Below the pieces are notes generated by a model. It searched no databases. It was given only the letters and a program-made list of their open reading frames with translations, and was not told the DNA's origin. 64,000 nt of DNA. Origin: Pseudomonas sp. Its GTDB lineage: Bacteria > Pseudomonadota > Gammaproteobacteria > Pseudomonadales > Pseudomonadaceae. Positions 8,641 through 16,782 of this stretch are shown piece by piece (position 1 is the stretch's first letter; each line of letters opens with the position of its first letter). The stretch spans positions 1 through 64,000 of the forward strand of contig JAUSOF010000093.1 of assembly GCA_030656145.1 (NCBI GenBank). Reading direction: 5' to 3'. Made by a program: the position numbers and the translations under genes.

Positions 8641-10542
8641 ATGTCGCACCAATCCGATCTGATCAGCGAAGACATCCTCGCTTACCTGGCCCAGCACGAG
8701 CGCAAGGAACTGCTGCGCTTCCTCACCTGCGGCAACGTCGACGACGGCAAGAGCACCCTGATTGGCCGCCTGCTGCACGACTCGAAGATGATCTACGAAG
8801 ACCATCTGGAAGCCATCACTCGTGACTCGAAGAAAGTCGGCACCACCGGTGAAGACATCGACCTGGCGCTGCTGGTCGACGGCCTGCAGGCCGAGCGTGA
8901 GCAAGGCATCACCATCGACGTGGCGTACCGCTATTTCAGCACCGCCAAGCGCAAATTCATCATCGCCGACACCCCCGGCCATGAGCAGTACACCCGCAAC
9001 ATGGCCACTGGCGCCTCCACCTGCGACCTGGCGATCATCCTGATCGACGCGCGCTATGGTGTGCAGACCCAGACCAAACGCCACAGCTTTATCGCCAGCC
9101 TGCTGGGCATCAAGCATATCGTTGTGGCCATCAACAAGATGGACCTCAAGGGCTTCGATCAAGGCGTATTCGAGCAGATCAAGGCTGATTACCTGAAGTT
9201 CGCCGAAGGTATCGCGCTCAAGCCGAGCTCGCTGCACTTCGTACCGATGTCGGCGCTCAAGGGCGACAACGTGGTCAACAAGAGCGAGCAGTCGCCTTGG
9301 TACACCGGCCAGTCGCTGATGGAAATTCTCGAAACCGTGGAAGTCGCCGGTGATCGCAACTTCACCGACCTGCGTTTCCCGGTGCAATACGTCAACCGTC
9401 CCAACCTGAACTTTCGTGGTTTCGCCGGCACCCTGGCCAGCGGCATCGTGCGCAAGGGCGATGAAGTCATCGCCCTGCCGTCGGGCAAGGGCAGCAAGGT
9501 CAAATCCATCGTCACCTTCGAAGGTGAACTGGAACAGGCCGGTCCAGGTCAGGCAATTACCATCACCCTGGAAGACGAAATCGACGTCTCCCGTGGCGAC
9601 ATGCTGGTACATGCCGACAACCGTCCGCAGGTGGTCGACAGCTTCGACGCCATGCTGGTGTGGATGGCCGAAGAGCCGATGCTGCCGGGCAAGAAGTACG
9701 ACATCAAACGCGCCACCAGCTATGTGCCGGGCTCGATTGCCAGCATCAACCACCGCGTCGATGTGAACACTCTGGAAGAGGGCGCGGCGAGCAGCCTGCA
9801 GCTCAATGAAATCGGCCAGGTGCGCATCGCCCTGGATGCGCCGATTGCGCTGGACGGCTATGCGCACAACCGCACCACCGGCTCGTTTATCGTGATTGAT
9901 CGCCTGACCAACGGCACCGTCGGCGCCGGCATGATCATCGCCGAGCCAGTTGGCGCGCAGGGTTCGGGCGGCCATCACGGCAAGCTGGCGCATGTGTCTA
10001 CTGAAGAGCGGGCTACACGCTTCGGCCAGCAGCCGGCCACCGTGCTGTTCAGTGGCCTGTCCGGCGCTGGCAAGAGCACCCTGGCTTATGCCGTGGAGCG
10101 CAAGCTGTTCGACTCCGGTCGCGCGGTCTATGTGCTGGACGGGCAGAACCTGCGCCATGACCTGAACAAGGGGCTGCCGCAGGATCGCGCCGGGCGTACC
10201 GAGAACTGGCGCCGTGCCGCGCACGTTGCGCGTCAGTTCAACGAAGCCGGCTTGCTGACCCTGGCAGCCTTTGTTGCGCCGGATGCCGAAGGCCGTGAGC
10301 AGGCCAAAGCGCTGATCGGTGCCGAACGCCTGATCACCGTGTACGTGCAGGCGTCCCCGCAGGTTTGCGCCGAGCGTGACCCGCAAGGCTTGTACGCGGC
10401 GGGTGGCGACAATATCCCGGGTGAGTCCTTCCCGTATGACGTGCCGCTGAATGCCGATCTGGTGATCGATACGCAGTCTGTGTCGGTAGATGAAGGGGTC
10501 AAGCTTGTATTGGCTCTGCTGCGTGAGCGCGGCGCGATCTAA
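8641..10542 (+). CDS. cysNC: Bifunctional sulfate adenylyltransferase GTPase subunit / APS kinase
   Basis: A 633-residue fusion. The N-terminal half is the CysN GTPase, which drives APS synthesis: P-loop GNVDDGKS (31-38), DTPGHEQY (G3) and NKMD (G4), followed by two beta-barrel domains. The C-terminal part from about residue 460 is APS kinase (CysC), with P-loop GLSGAGKST near 471, which makes PAPS. The CysN-CysC fusion is usual in Pseudomonas. The ATG at 8641 lies directly after the cysD stop; an in-frame ATG at 8608 and other upstream starts would overlap cysD and give non-family sequence. A strong terminator follows. Confidence 0.97.
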   Translation: MSHQSDLISEDILAYLAQHERKELLRFLTCGNVDDGKSTLIGRLLHDSKMIYEDHLEAITRDSKKVGTTGEDIDLALLVDGLQAEREQGITIDVAYRYFSTAKRKFIIADTPGHEQYTRNMATGASTCDLAIILIDARYGVQTQTKRHSFIASLLGIKHIVVAINKMDLKGFDQGVFEQIKADYLKFAEGIALKPSSLHFVPMSALKGDNVVNKSEQSPWYTGQSLMEILETVEVAGDRNFTDLRFPVQYVNRPNLNFRGFAGTLASGIVRKGDEVIALPSGKGSKVKSIVTFEGELEQAGPGQAITITLEDEIDVSRGDMLVHADNRPQVVDSFDAMLVWMAEEPMLPGKKYDIKRATSYVPGSIASINHRVDVNTLEEGAASSLQLNEIGQVRIALDAPIALDGYAHNRTTGSFIVIDRLTNGTVGAGMIIAEPVGAQGSGGHHGKLAHVSTEERATRFGQQPATVLFSGLSGAGKSTLAYAVERKLFDSGRAVYVLDGQNLRHDLNKGLPQDRAGRTENWRRAAHVARQFNEAGLLTLAAFVAPDAEGREQAKALIGAERLITVYVQASPQVCAERDPQGLYAAGGDNIPGESFPYDVPLNADLVIDTQSVSVDEGVKLVLALLRERGAI

Positions 10543-10556
10543 ATCTGCTGCACATT

Positions 10557-10585
10557 AAAAAGCCCCGTCTAGTGCGGGGCTTTTT
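10557..10585. terminator. Bidirectional rho-independent terminator
   Basis: AAAAAGCCCCG, a seven-base loop, then CGGGGCTTTTT. It ends cysNC on the plus strand and can end zapG on the minus strand. Confidence 0.93.
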
Positions 10586-10625
10586 ATTGCCTATCCGGTC
10601 ATCGAAGTGACCGGATCAGCCACTG

Positions 10626-11063
10626 TTACTTGTTCTTCAAACCGTAGCTTTCATCGAGCATGCCTGGCACATCGGCGCTTTTCGGCGCGTAGTCCTTAGG
10701 CATTTCATGGTGGACCGGTGCCTTGATACGTTCGCGCTTTTCACTGCTTTCATCGGCATGCAGGGTGGCGAGCAGGCGCTGGCGGGTCAGCTCGTCGAGT
10801 GCCAGGCGGTTGGCCCCGTCAGACAGGTGCTGTTGCACGTCCAGTTGAGTCTGGCTGAGCTTTTTCACCAGATTGGCGGTGGTGTTGAAATGAGTCACCA
10901 CTTCGCTTTGGTAGGTATCGAAGCGTTCTTGAATTTCATCCAGCTGGCGCTGGGTGCGGCTAGGGGCTGCATTGGGCGCCAGGCGGGCAATCAGGAAGCC
11001 AATGGCAATGCCTGCTACCAGGGTAATGGCGGGTAGCAACCAGGCGGTAAGCGTCTGTTCCAC
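10626..11063 (-). CDS. zapG: Inner-membrane cell-division/envelope protein (YhcB/ZapG, DUF1043)
   Basis: A 145-residue protein with one N-terminal membrane helix (about residues 7-26) whose segment GIAIGFLIARL keeps the small-residue pattern of the family. A cytoplasmic alpha-helical coiled-coil region (about 35-90) and a disordered tail follow. The E. coli homologue YhcB (ZapG) links cell division with envelope synthesis. The location beside cysNC matches PA4441. It is transcribed divergently from the hydrolase gene. Confidence 0.88.
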   Translation of the reverse strand: MEQTLTAWLLPAITLVAGIAIGFLIARLAPNAAPSRTQRQLDEIQERFDTYQSEVVTHFNTTANLVKKLSQTQLDVQQHLSDGANRLALDELTRQRLLATLHADESSEKRERIKAPVHHEMPKDYAPKSADVPGMLDESYGLKNK

Positions 11064-11222
11064 GAGTCCTTCCTCTCTAAACGGCTTTGCTTTACGTTAA
11101 CGGCTCGAACCTGTGCTGTATACCGCAATGCAATGCCGAGATGTGTGCGGCGGTATGGCTGTGTAGCAGCGCAGGCTGTCAGCTAGACGAGTCGACCCAC
11201 TGCGAGGTCACGGAGTTCCCTG

Positions 11223-11852
11223 TTGCTCACCCGCGAAACCCCTCTGATGATTGCTGGCCCCTGCGGCCAACTCGAAGCCCTGTGGCTGGACACCCCCGAC
11301 GCCCGTGGCGTGGCGCTGATCTGCCACCCCAACCCGGTGCAGGGCGGCACCATGCTCAATAAGGTGGTCTCCACCCTGCAGCGCACTGCCCGTGACAGTG
11401 GCCTGGCCACGTTGCGCTTTAATTACCGCGGCGTCGGCGCCAGCGCCGGCAGCCACGATATGGAAAGCGGTGAAGTGGATGATGCCGAAGCCGTGGCCAA
11501 CTGGCTGCGTGCGCAGCGCCCCGAGTTGCCGCTGACTTTGCTGGGTTTTTCCTTCGGTGGTTTTGTTGCCGCTGCGCTCGGCGCCCGCCTGGAAGCCCAG
11601 TGTGTGAAGCTCGATAAGCTGTTTATGGTGGCCCCGGCGGTGCATCGCCTGAGCGAGGAGGTGCCCCCAGCCAGCAACTGCCCGTTGATCCTGATTCAGC
11701 CCGAAGACGATGAAGTGATCGACCCGCAGGTGGTCTACCAATGGTCGGCGGCACTCGGGCGTGCCCATGAGCTGCTGAAAGTGGCAGAATGCGGCCACTT
11801 TTTTCACGGCAAGCTTACTGATCTCAAAGATCTACTGCTGCCGCGTCTCTGA
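11223..11852 (+). CDS. Small alpha/beta hydrolase
   Basis: A 209-residue alpha/beta-hydrolase fold protein of the COG2945 type. CHPNPVQGG (about residues 32-40) is the oxyanion-side motif. The nucleophile elbow is LGFSFGGF near residue 104, the acidic residue is in QPEDDEVID, and the catalytic His is in ECGHFFHGKL. The substrate is unknown. The start is TTG at 11223, seven bases after GGAG; an ATG at 11247 is a possible alternative. The stop lies 28 bases before trpS, and the pair matches PA4440-PA4439, so co-transcription is likely. Confidence 0.85.
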   Translation: MLTRETPLMIAGPCGQLEALWLDTPDARGVALICHPNPVQGGTMLNKVVSTLQRTARDSGLATLRFNYRGVGASAGSHDMESGEVDDAEAVANWLRAQRPELPLTLLGFSFGGFVAAALGARLEAQCVKLDKLFMVAPAVHRLSEEVPPASNCPLILIQPEDDEVIDPQVVYQWSAALGRAHELLKVAECGHFFHGKLTDLKDLLLPRL

Positions 11853-11880
11853 TCTGATTGAGCCCCAATAAGCGAACGTT

Positions 11881-13320
11881 ATGACTACTCGTATCCTTAC
11901 CGGCATCACCACCACCGGCACGCCGCACCTGGGCAACTACGCGGGCGCGATTCGCCCGGCCATCGTTGCCAGCCGCGCCGCCGATGCGGATTCGTTCTAC
12001 TTCCTGGCTGACTACCATGCGCTGATCAAATGCGACGACCCTGCGCGCATTCAGCGTTCGCGTCTGGAAATCGCCGCCACCTGGCTGGCGCTGGGTCTGG
12101 ATACCGACAAGGCAACTTTCTACCGCCAGTCGGATATCCCCGAGATTCCCGAGCTGTGCTGGCTGCTCACCTGCGTCGCCGGCAAGGGCCTGCTTAACCG
12201 CGCCCACGCCTACAAGGCGTCGGTGGATAAGAACTTGATCGATGGTGAAGACCCGGATGCGGGCATCACCATGGGGCTGTTTAGCTATCCGGTGCTGATG
12301 GCCGCGGACATTTTGATGTTCAACGCGCATAAGGTGCCGGTCGGCCGTGACCAGATCCAGCACGTAGAAATGGCCCGTGACATCGCTCAACGCTTCAACC
12401 ATCTGTTTGGCCAAGGCCGAGAGTTGTTCACCTTACCCGAAGCGGTTATCGAAGCCGACGTGGCCACCCTACCAGGCCTCGACGGGCGCAAGATGAGCAA
12501 GAGCTACGACAACACCATTCCGCTGTTCAGTTGTGAGAAAGAGCTCAAGAAAGTTATTTCTTTGATCGTTACCGATTCGAAAGCTCCGGGTGAACCTAAA
12601 GATCCAGACAACTCACATCTGTTCACTCTCTATCAAGCCTTCGCCACGCCTGCTCAGCTGTCGGAGTTCCGTGCCGAGTTGATTAATGGTCTGGCTTGGG
12701 GCGAAGCAAAGAGCCGCCTGTTTCAACTGCTCAATAATGAGCTGGGCGAAGCCCGCGAGCGTTATCAGGCACTGATCAGCAAGCCGGCGGATCTGGAGGA
12801 TATCCTCCTTGTTGGCGCCGAGAAGGCCCGAAATATCGCCAGGCCTTTCCTCGGCGAGCTACGCGAGGCTGTGGGCCTGCGTTCATTCAAGCCAAAACCA
12901 GTTCAGCAACAACTTACTCTTCAGGATGTTGGAAGAGGAGTGGCGCGCCTTTTGGGAAAAGCCCAAGAGTTTGCTGAGGGAATGGCTGAAGGGATCGCTG
13001 AAATTGAAGCAGCTAAGAAAAAAGCCAAGAAAAGTCGCTTTGTCAGCTTCCGCGACGACGACGGCAGCTTCCGTTTCCGCCTGCTGGATGCCGCCGGTGA
13101 GCAGCTGTTGCTGTCCAAGTCGTTTGCCGATGGCAAAGCGGCCGGCATGATCAACAAGCGTCTGCAGTCCGGCGAAGCACTGGATATCCGCGAGCAGGAC
13201 GGCGGCTTTGGCGTCTGGCTGGACGACGAGTGCGTCGCGCAAAGCCCGGCATTCGCCGACAGCAGCGCCTGTCAGGCAGCGATCCAGCGCCTGCGTGAGG
13301 CGCTAGCTCCCCAGGAGTAA
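11881..13320 (+). CDS. trpS: Tryptophanyl-tRNA synthetase with C-terminal DUF1508-like extension
   Basis: A 479-residue class I synthetase charging tRNA-Trp. The HIGH-equivalent is TTGTPHLGNY (11-20) and the KMSKS motif is at 204-208. Beyond the catalytic core (to about 340) lies a lysine-rich linker and then a domain starting SRFVSFRDDDGSFRFRLLD that resembles DUF1508/YegP repeats, as in the long Pseudomonas form. By my memory the P. aeruginosa protein is nearer 448 residues, so this linker (about 345-385) seems roughly 30 residues longer. The stretch from about 12520 to 13030 is visibly less GC-rich than its flanks. No clear Shine-Dalgarno precedes the ATG. Confidence 0.94.
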   Translation: MTTRILTGITTTGTPHLGNYAGAIRPAIVASRAADADSFYFLADYHALIKCDDPARIQRSRLEIAATWLALGLDTDKATFYRQSDIPEIPELCWLLTCVAGKGLLNRAHAYKASVDKNLIDGEDPDAGITMGLFSYPVLMAADILMFNAHKVPVGRDQIQHVEMARDIAQRFNHLFGQGRELFTLPEAVIEADVATLPGLDGRKMSKSYDNTIPLFSCEKELKKVISLIVTDSKAPGEPKDPDNSHLFTLYQAFATPAQLSEFRAELINGLAWGEAKSRLFQLLNNELGEARERYQALISKPADLEDILLVGAEKARNIARPFLGELREAVGLRSFKPKPVQQQLTLQDVGRGVARLLGKAQEFAEGMAEGIAEIEAAKKKAKKSRFVSFRDDDGSFRFRLLDAAGEQLLLSKSFADGKAAGMINKRLQSGEALDIREQDGGFGVWLDDECVAQSPAFADSSACQAAIQRLREALAPQE

Positions 13321-13327
13321 GTGGTAC

Positions 13328-13397
13328 GTAGGATGGGTTGAGCCTGCGATACCCATCACTCGGCAGCATGGGTATCGCTGCGCTCAACCCATCCTAC
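13328..13397. repeat. Palindromic repeat (GTAGGATGGGTTGAGC family)
   Basis: GTAGGATGGGTTGAGC, then GATACCCAT, later matched by ATGGGTATCGC and GCTCAACCCATCCTAC. This makes a long interrupted hairpin after trpS. A decayed half copy lies at 21940-21975. Confidence 0.8.
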
Positions 13398-13430
13398 GGC
13401 TGTTGTTATTTGGCTACCGATTGCCAATCA

Positions 13431-13463
13431 ACGGGGGCGTCGCTAAAGTGACGCCCCCGTTTT
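13431..13463. terminator. Rho-independent terminator of trpS
   Basis: ACGGGGGCGTC, an eight-base loop, then GACGCCCCCGT followed by TTTA. An eleven-pair perfect stem. Confidence 0.9.
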
Positions 13464-13476
13464 ACTTGCCCGGCCA

Positions 13477-13730
13477 AGAGCCTGCTCAAGGCTCGCGAGC
13501 TAGAGGCATGCAAGGCAGAAACAGGCGAGAAACGTAGCGCAGCGTAGTAACAGCCAACGGCTGGCCCGTAGGGTGAGCGCAGCGAATCAAGCGGAGTGTA
13601 CTGGTGTACATGAGCATTACTCGTTGCACTCGCCCTTCGGGCCGCGCTGAAGCGCGTTATCCGCAAGCGGCTTACCGAGTCTGTTTCTAACGCAGCAGGC
13701 CCGACGCGCAGCAGACTTTGAACAGGCTCT
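13477..13730. mobile_element. MITE-like element 1 (254 bp, TA-flanked family)
   Basis: The terminal inverted repeats are AGAGCCTGCTCAA on the left and, read inward from the right, AGAGCCTGTTCAA, with one mismatch. The right end abuts TA (13731-13732); the left end abuts CA, which could be a decayed TA. Internal motifs CTGTTTCTAACGCAG (13681-13695) and AGTAACAGCCAACGGCTGG (13546-13564) recur inverted in element 2 at 41098-41282. No open frame in it looks like a protein. It fills most of the 418-base gap between trpS and zapE and ends 8 bases before the zapE start. Confidence 0.72.
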
Positions 13731-13738
13731 TACGAATT

Positions 13739-14833
13739 ATGACGCCCCTAGAACGTTACCAGGCTGACCTTAAACGCCCTGAATTCTTCCATGACGCCGC
13801 CCAGGAAACTGCGGTGCGTCATCTGCAGCGCCTGTATGACGATCTGGTCGCTGCCGACAAGGGCAGCTCCGGCATGTTGGGCAAGCTGTTCGGCAAAAAG
13901 CCGCAGGGGCCGGTCAAGGGCCTGTACTTCTGGGGCGGCGTTGGCCGCGGCAAGACTTACCTGGTCGACACCTTCTTCGATTCGCTGCCGTTCGAGCGCA
14001 AGGTGCGCACGCACTTCCACCGCTTTATGAAGCGCGTGCATGAAGAAATGCGCACCCTTAAGGGCGAAAAAAACCCGCTCACTATCATCGGCAAGCGTTT
14101 CGCCGATGAGGCACGGGTGATCTGCTTCGACGAATTTTTCGTCAGCGATATTACCGACGCGATGATCCTCGCCACCCTGCTGGAAGAGCTGTTCAAGAAC
14201 GGCGTCAGCCTGGTCGCCACTTCCAACATCGTACCCGACGGCCTGTACAAGGATGGCTTGCAGCGCGCGCGCTTCCTGCCGGCCATCGCCCTGCTCAAGC
14301 AGCACACCGAAATCGTCAACGTCGACAGCGGTATCGATTACCGCCTGCGCGCCCTGGAACAGGCCGAACTGTTCCACTGGCCGCTGGATGCCGCCGCCGA
14401 GGAAAGCCTGCAGAAGAGTTTCGTCAGCCTGTTGCCCGAGCACTGCGAGGTGCAGGAAAACGAGGCGCTGATGATCGAGAACCGCGCCATCGTCGCGCGC
14501 AAGGTCGGCGATGACGTGGCCTGGTTCGATTTCCGCGAACTGTGCGATGGCCCGCGCAGCCAGAACGACTACATCGAACTGGGTAAGATCTTCCACGCCG
14601 TCCTGCTGGCTAACGTCGAGCAGATGAGCACCGCCAAGGACGATATGGCGCGGCGCTTTATCAACCTGGTGGATGAGTTCTACGACCGCAACGTCAAACT
14701 GATCATCTCTGCCGAAGTGGAGCTGAAAGACCTCTACACCGGTGGTCGCCTGACCTTCGAGTTCCAGCGCACGCTGAGTCGTCTGCTGGAAATGCAATCC
14801 CACGAGTTTCTCGCGCGGCCGCACAAGCCTTAA
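13739..14833 (+). CDS. zapE: Cell division ATPase ZapE (AFG1 family)
   Basis: A 364-residue AAA+-type ATPase; E. coli ZapE associates with the Z-ring late in division. Walker A is GGVGRGKT (66-73) and Walker B is VICFDEFF (about 130-137). TSNIVPDGLYKDGLQR is the family's sensor region. The ATG at 13739 gives the usual N-terminus MTPLERYQAD. Its upstream sequence is the end of the MITE-like element, and no good Shine-Dalgarno is visible, which is unusual. A TTG at 13718 would lie inside the element. In P. aeruginosa the gene also follows trpS (PA4438). Confidence 0.94.
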   Translation: MTPLERYQADLKRPEFFHDAAQETAVRHLQRLYDDLVAADKGSSGMLGKLFGKKPQGPVKGLYFWGGVGRGKTYLVDTFFDSLPFERKVRTHFHRFMKRVHEEMRTLKGEKNPLTIIGKRFADEARVICFDEFFVSDITDAMILATLLEELFKNGVSLVATSNIVPDGLYKDGLQRARFLPAIALLKQHTEIVNVDSGIDYRLRALEQAELFHWPLDAAAEESLQKSFVSLLPEHCEVQENEALMIENRAIVARKVGDDVAWFDFRELCDGPRSQNDYIELGKIFHAVLLANVEQMSTAKDDMARRFINLVDEFYDRNVKLIISAEVELKDLYTGGRLTFEFQRTLSRLLEMQSHEFLARPHKP

Positions 14834-14858
14834 CTCAACACGCGTACGCTCATACCTT

Positions 14859-14882
14859 AAAGCCCGGATCATTCCGGGCTTT
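14859..14882. terminator. Probable terminator after zapE
   Basis: AAAGCCCGG, a six-base loop, then CCGGGCTTT, followed by GC rather than a long T run. A moderate terminator. Confidence 0.7.
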
Positions 14883-14971
14883 GCAGTTGATGGCCAGCTG
14901 AAGACAGCCGGGCCGTCTGCGCCCAAGCAGGATAAACTCTGCGCCATCGACTTATTTCAGCGGTTAGCCCT

Positions 14972-16306
14972 ATGACGTTTGCCTCCCTCGGCCTGATCGA
15001 GCCACTGCTACGCACCCTCGACAGCCTCGACTACAAAACCCCCACCGCCGTGCAGGCCCAGGCCATTGTGCCGGTCCTGCAAGGCCGCGACCTGATGGCC
15101 GCGGCGCAGACCGGCACCGGCAAAACCGCCGGTTTTGCCCTGCCAGTGTTGCAGCGGTTGATGATGGAAGGGCCAGAGGTTGCCAGCAACTCAGTGCGCG
15201 CGCTGGTGCTGGTGCCGACTCGTGAGCTGGCCGAGCAGGTGCTGCAGAGCTTTATAACCTACGGCCAGCATCTGCCGCTGCGCAGTTATGCGGTGTATGG
15301 CGGGGTGAGCATCAACCCGCAGATGATGAAACTGCGTAAAGGCGTGGACGTGCTGGTGGCCACCCCAGGCCGCTTGCTCGATCTGTTCCGGCAGAACGCG
15401 GTGAAGTTCAACCAGGTGCAAACCCTGGTGCTGGATGAAGCCGACCGCATGCTCGACCTGGGGTTTGCCAACGAGTTGGACAGTGTGTTCCGCGCACTGC
15501 CGAAAAAACGTCAGACCCTGTTGTTCTCCGCGACCTTCTCCGAAGCGATCCGCAGCATGGCCGGTGAGATGCTCAATGATCCGCTGAGCATTGAAGTCAG
15601 CCCGCGCAACGCTGCGGCCAAGTCGGTTAAGCAGTGGCTGATCCCGGTGGACAAGAAGCGCAAGAGCGAGCTGTTTCTGCATCTGTACCAGGCCAAGCGC
15701 TGGAGCCAGGCTTTGGTGTTCGTGAAAACCCGCAAAGGCGTTGATGAGCTGGAAGCCGAGCTGCAGCGCCACGGCATCAGCGCCGACTCGATCCATGGCG
15801 ACAAGCCGCAGGCCACCCGCCAGCGCGCGCTGCAGCGTTTCAAGGACGGCGAGGTCAAGGTACTGGTGGCCACCGATGTGGCAGCCCGTGGCCTGGATAT
15901 CGACGACATGCCGCTGGTGGTCAATTTCGACCTGCCGATTGTTGCCGAAGACTATGTACACCGCATCGGCCGTACCGGCCGTGCGGGCACCACCGGTCAG
16001 GCGGTGTCGCTGGTCTGCGCCGATGAAGTGCAGCTGCTCTCGGCCATCGAAACCCTGACCCAGCAAGTGCTGCAGCGCATCGACGAGCCGGACTTTATCC
16101 CCGACCACCGCGTACCGCAGACCCTGCCCGGTGGCCAGGTGGTGAAAAAACCGAAGAAGGCCAAGAAGCCGAAAGTGGTCGGTGGCGGCAAAGGCGGCAG
16201 CCTTGGGCGCTGGATGGAAGCCGACGAACCAGCCGCGCCGTCGGTCAAGGTGGTGCGCAAGGTGCCAAGCTTTGGCGGCAAGCCCAAGGGCGGCAGAAAG
16301 CCGTAG
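14972..16306 (+). CDS. rhlE: DEAD-box ATP-dependent RNA helicase, RhlE type
   Basis: A 444-residue RNA helicase for RNA remodelling or ribosome assembly. The motifs in order are: Q motif region YKTPTAVQAQAI, AQTGTGKT (I), PTRELAEQ (Ia), TPGRLLDL (Ib), DEAD (II, about residue 155), SATFSE (III), VFVKTRKG (IV), TDVAARGLDID (V) and HRIGRTGR (VI). A basic Lys/Gly-rich tail follows from about 388, as in RhlE proteins, and may add RNA binding. The TAG stop lies inside a palindromic repeat copy that begins at 16303, so the repeat may have set the exact C-terminus. It is the only plus-strand gene between zapE and the VOC gene. Confidence 0.93.
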   Translation: MTFASLGLIEPLLRTLDSLDYKTPTAVQAQAIVPVLQGRDLMAAAQTGTGKTAGFALPVLQRLMMEGPEVASNSVRALVLVPTRELAEQVLQSFITYGQHLPLRSYAVYGGVSINPQMMKLRKGVDVLVATPGRLLDLFRQNAVKFNQVQTLVLDEADRMLDLGFANELDSVFRALPKKRQTLLFSATFSEAIRSMAGEMLNDPLSIEVSPRNAAAKSVKQWLIPVDKKRKSELFLHLYQAKRWSQALVFVKTRKGVDELEAELQRHGISADSIHGDKPQATRQRALQRFKDGEVKVLVATDVAARGLDIDDMPLVVNFDLPIVAEDYVHRIGRTGRAGTTGQAVSLVCADEVQLLSAIETLTQQVLQRIDEPDFIPDHRVPQTLPGGQVVKKPKKAKKPKVVGGGKGGSLGRWMEADEPAAPSVKVVRKVPSFGGKPKGGRKP

Positions 16307-16333
16307 GGTGGACAACGCGAAGCTTGTCCACCA
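16303..16333. repeat. Palindromic repeat, single copy (GTAGGGTGGACAACGC family)
   Basis: GTAGGGTGGACAACGC, then AAGCTTGTCCACC. It is the same unit as at 1356-1426. The rhlE stop codon TAG (16304-16306) is part of it. Confidence 0.75.
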
Positions 16334-16339
16334 GATAGG

Positions 16340-16702
16340 CTAAATGTTCTGTGCAATCCGCCAGAGCACGCCGCTGGGGTCGATGATCACAAAATCGCGC
16401 ATGCCCCAGGGCTGATCCTGGGGTGGCACCAGGCGTACGCCGAAGCGCTCGCCAAGCTGCTCATCCAGCACCTTCTGCCACCAGGCGTCGACGTTTTCCA
16501 CCAGCAGGTGCATAACGAAGTTCTCTGCCTGCTCCTTGACGTAGAAGTCCTGCAGTAAAAAAGCACAGTGATCGCCGTGGCTGAAATAGGCCAGGTCATC
16601 ACCGACCCAGCCGGGTTTGAAGCCCAAGGCACGGTAGAACGCCTGACTCAAGGCGAAATCGCGGGCCGGTACGAAGGTTTTCAGTTCAACGCTTTGCAGC
16701 AT
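16340..16702 (-). CDS. VOC-fold (glyoxalase/bleomycin-resistance-like) protein
   Basis: A 120-residue cytoplasmic protein with two beta-alpha-beta-beta-beta modules of the vicinal oxygen chelate fold. The signatures are FVPARDFALSQAFYRALGF at the start and DFVIIDPSGVLWRIAQ at the end. Possible metal ligands are in MHLLVENVD and the terminal region, but the full set is not certain. The family includes isomerases, dioxygenases and antibiotic-binding proteins, so no reaction is proposed. It appears to be a single-gene unit on the minus strand, convergent with rhlE. Confidence 0.82.
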   Translation of the reverse strand: MLQSVELKTFVPARDFALSQAFYRALGFKPGWVGDDLAYFSHGDHCAFLLQDFYVKEQAENFVMHLLVENVDAWWQKVLDEQLGERFGVRLVPPQDQPWGMRDFVIIDPSGVLWRIAQNI

Positions 16703-16782
16703 CGGATGACTCCTGCACGAGTGATGTCGAACAGGCTGATAACGGTTGCGCCGGCCCTCTAACGGGGCCTGGCGAGCAGAGA

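Noticed and set aside
8581..10386. A 601-codon open frame on the minus strand
   Set aside because: It lies antisense to cysNC, whose motifs are all intact. The antisense frame has no recognisable motif.
13748..14947. A 399-codon minus-strand frame over zapE
   Set aside because: A shadow of zapE, which has clear Walker motifs; no start signal.
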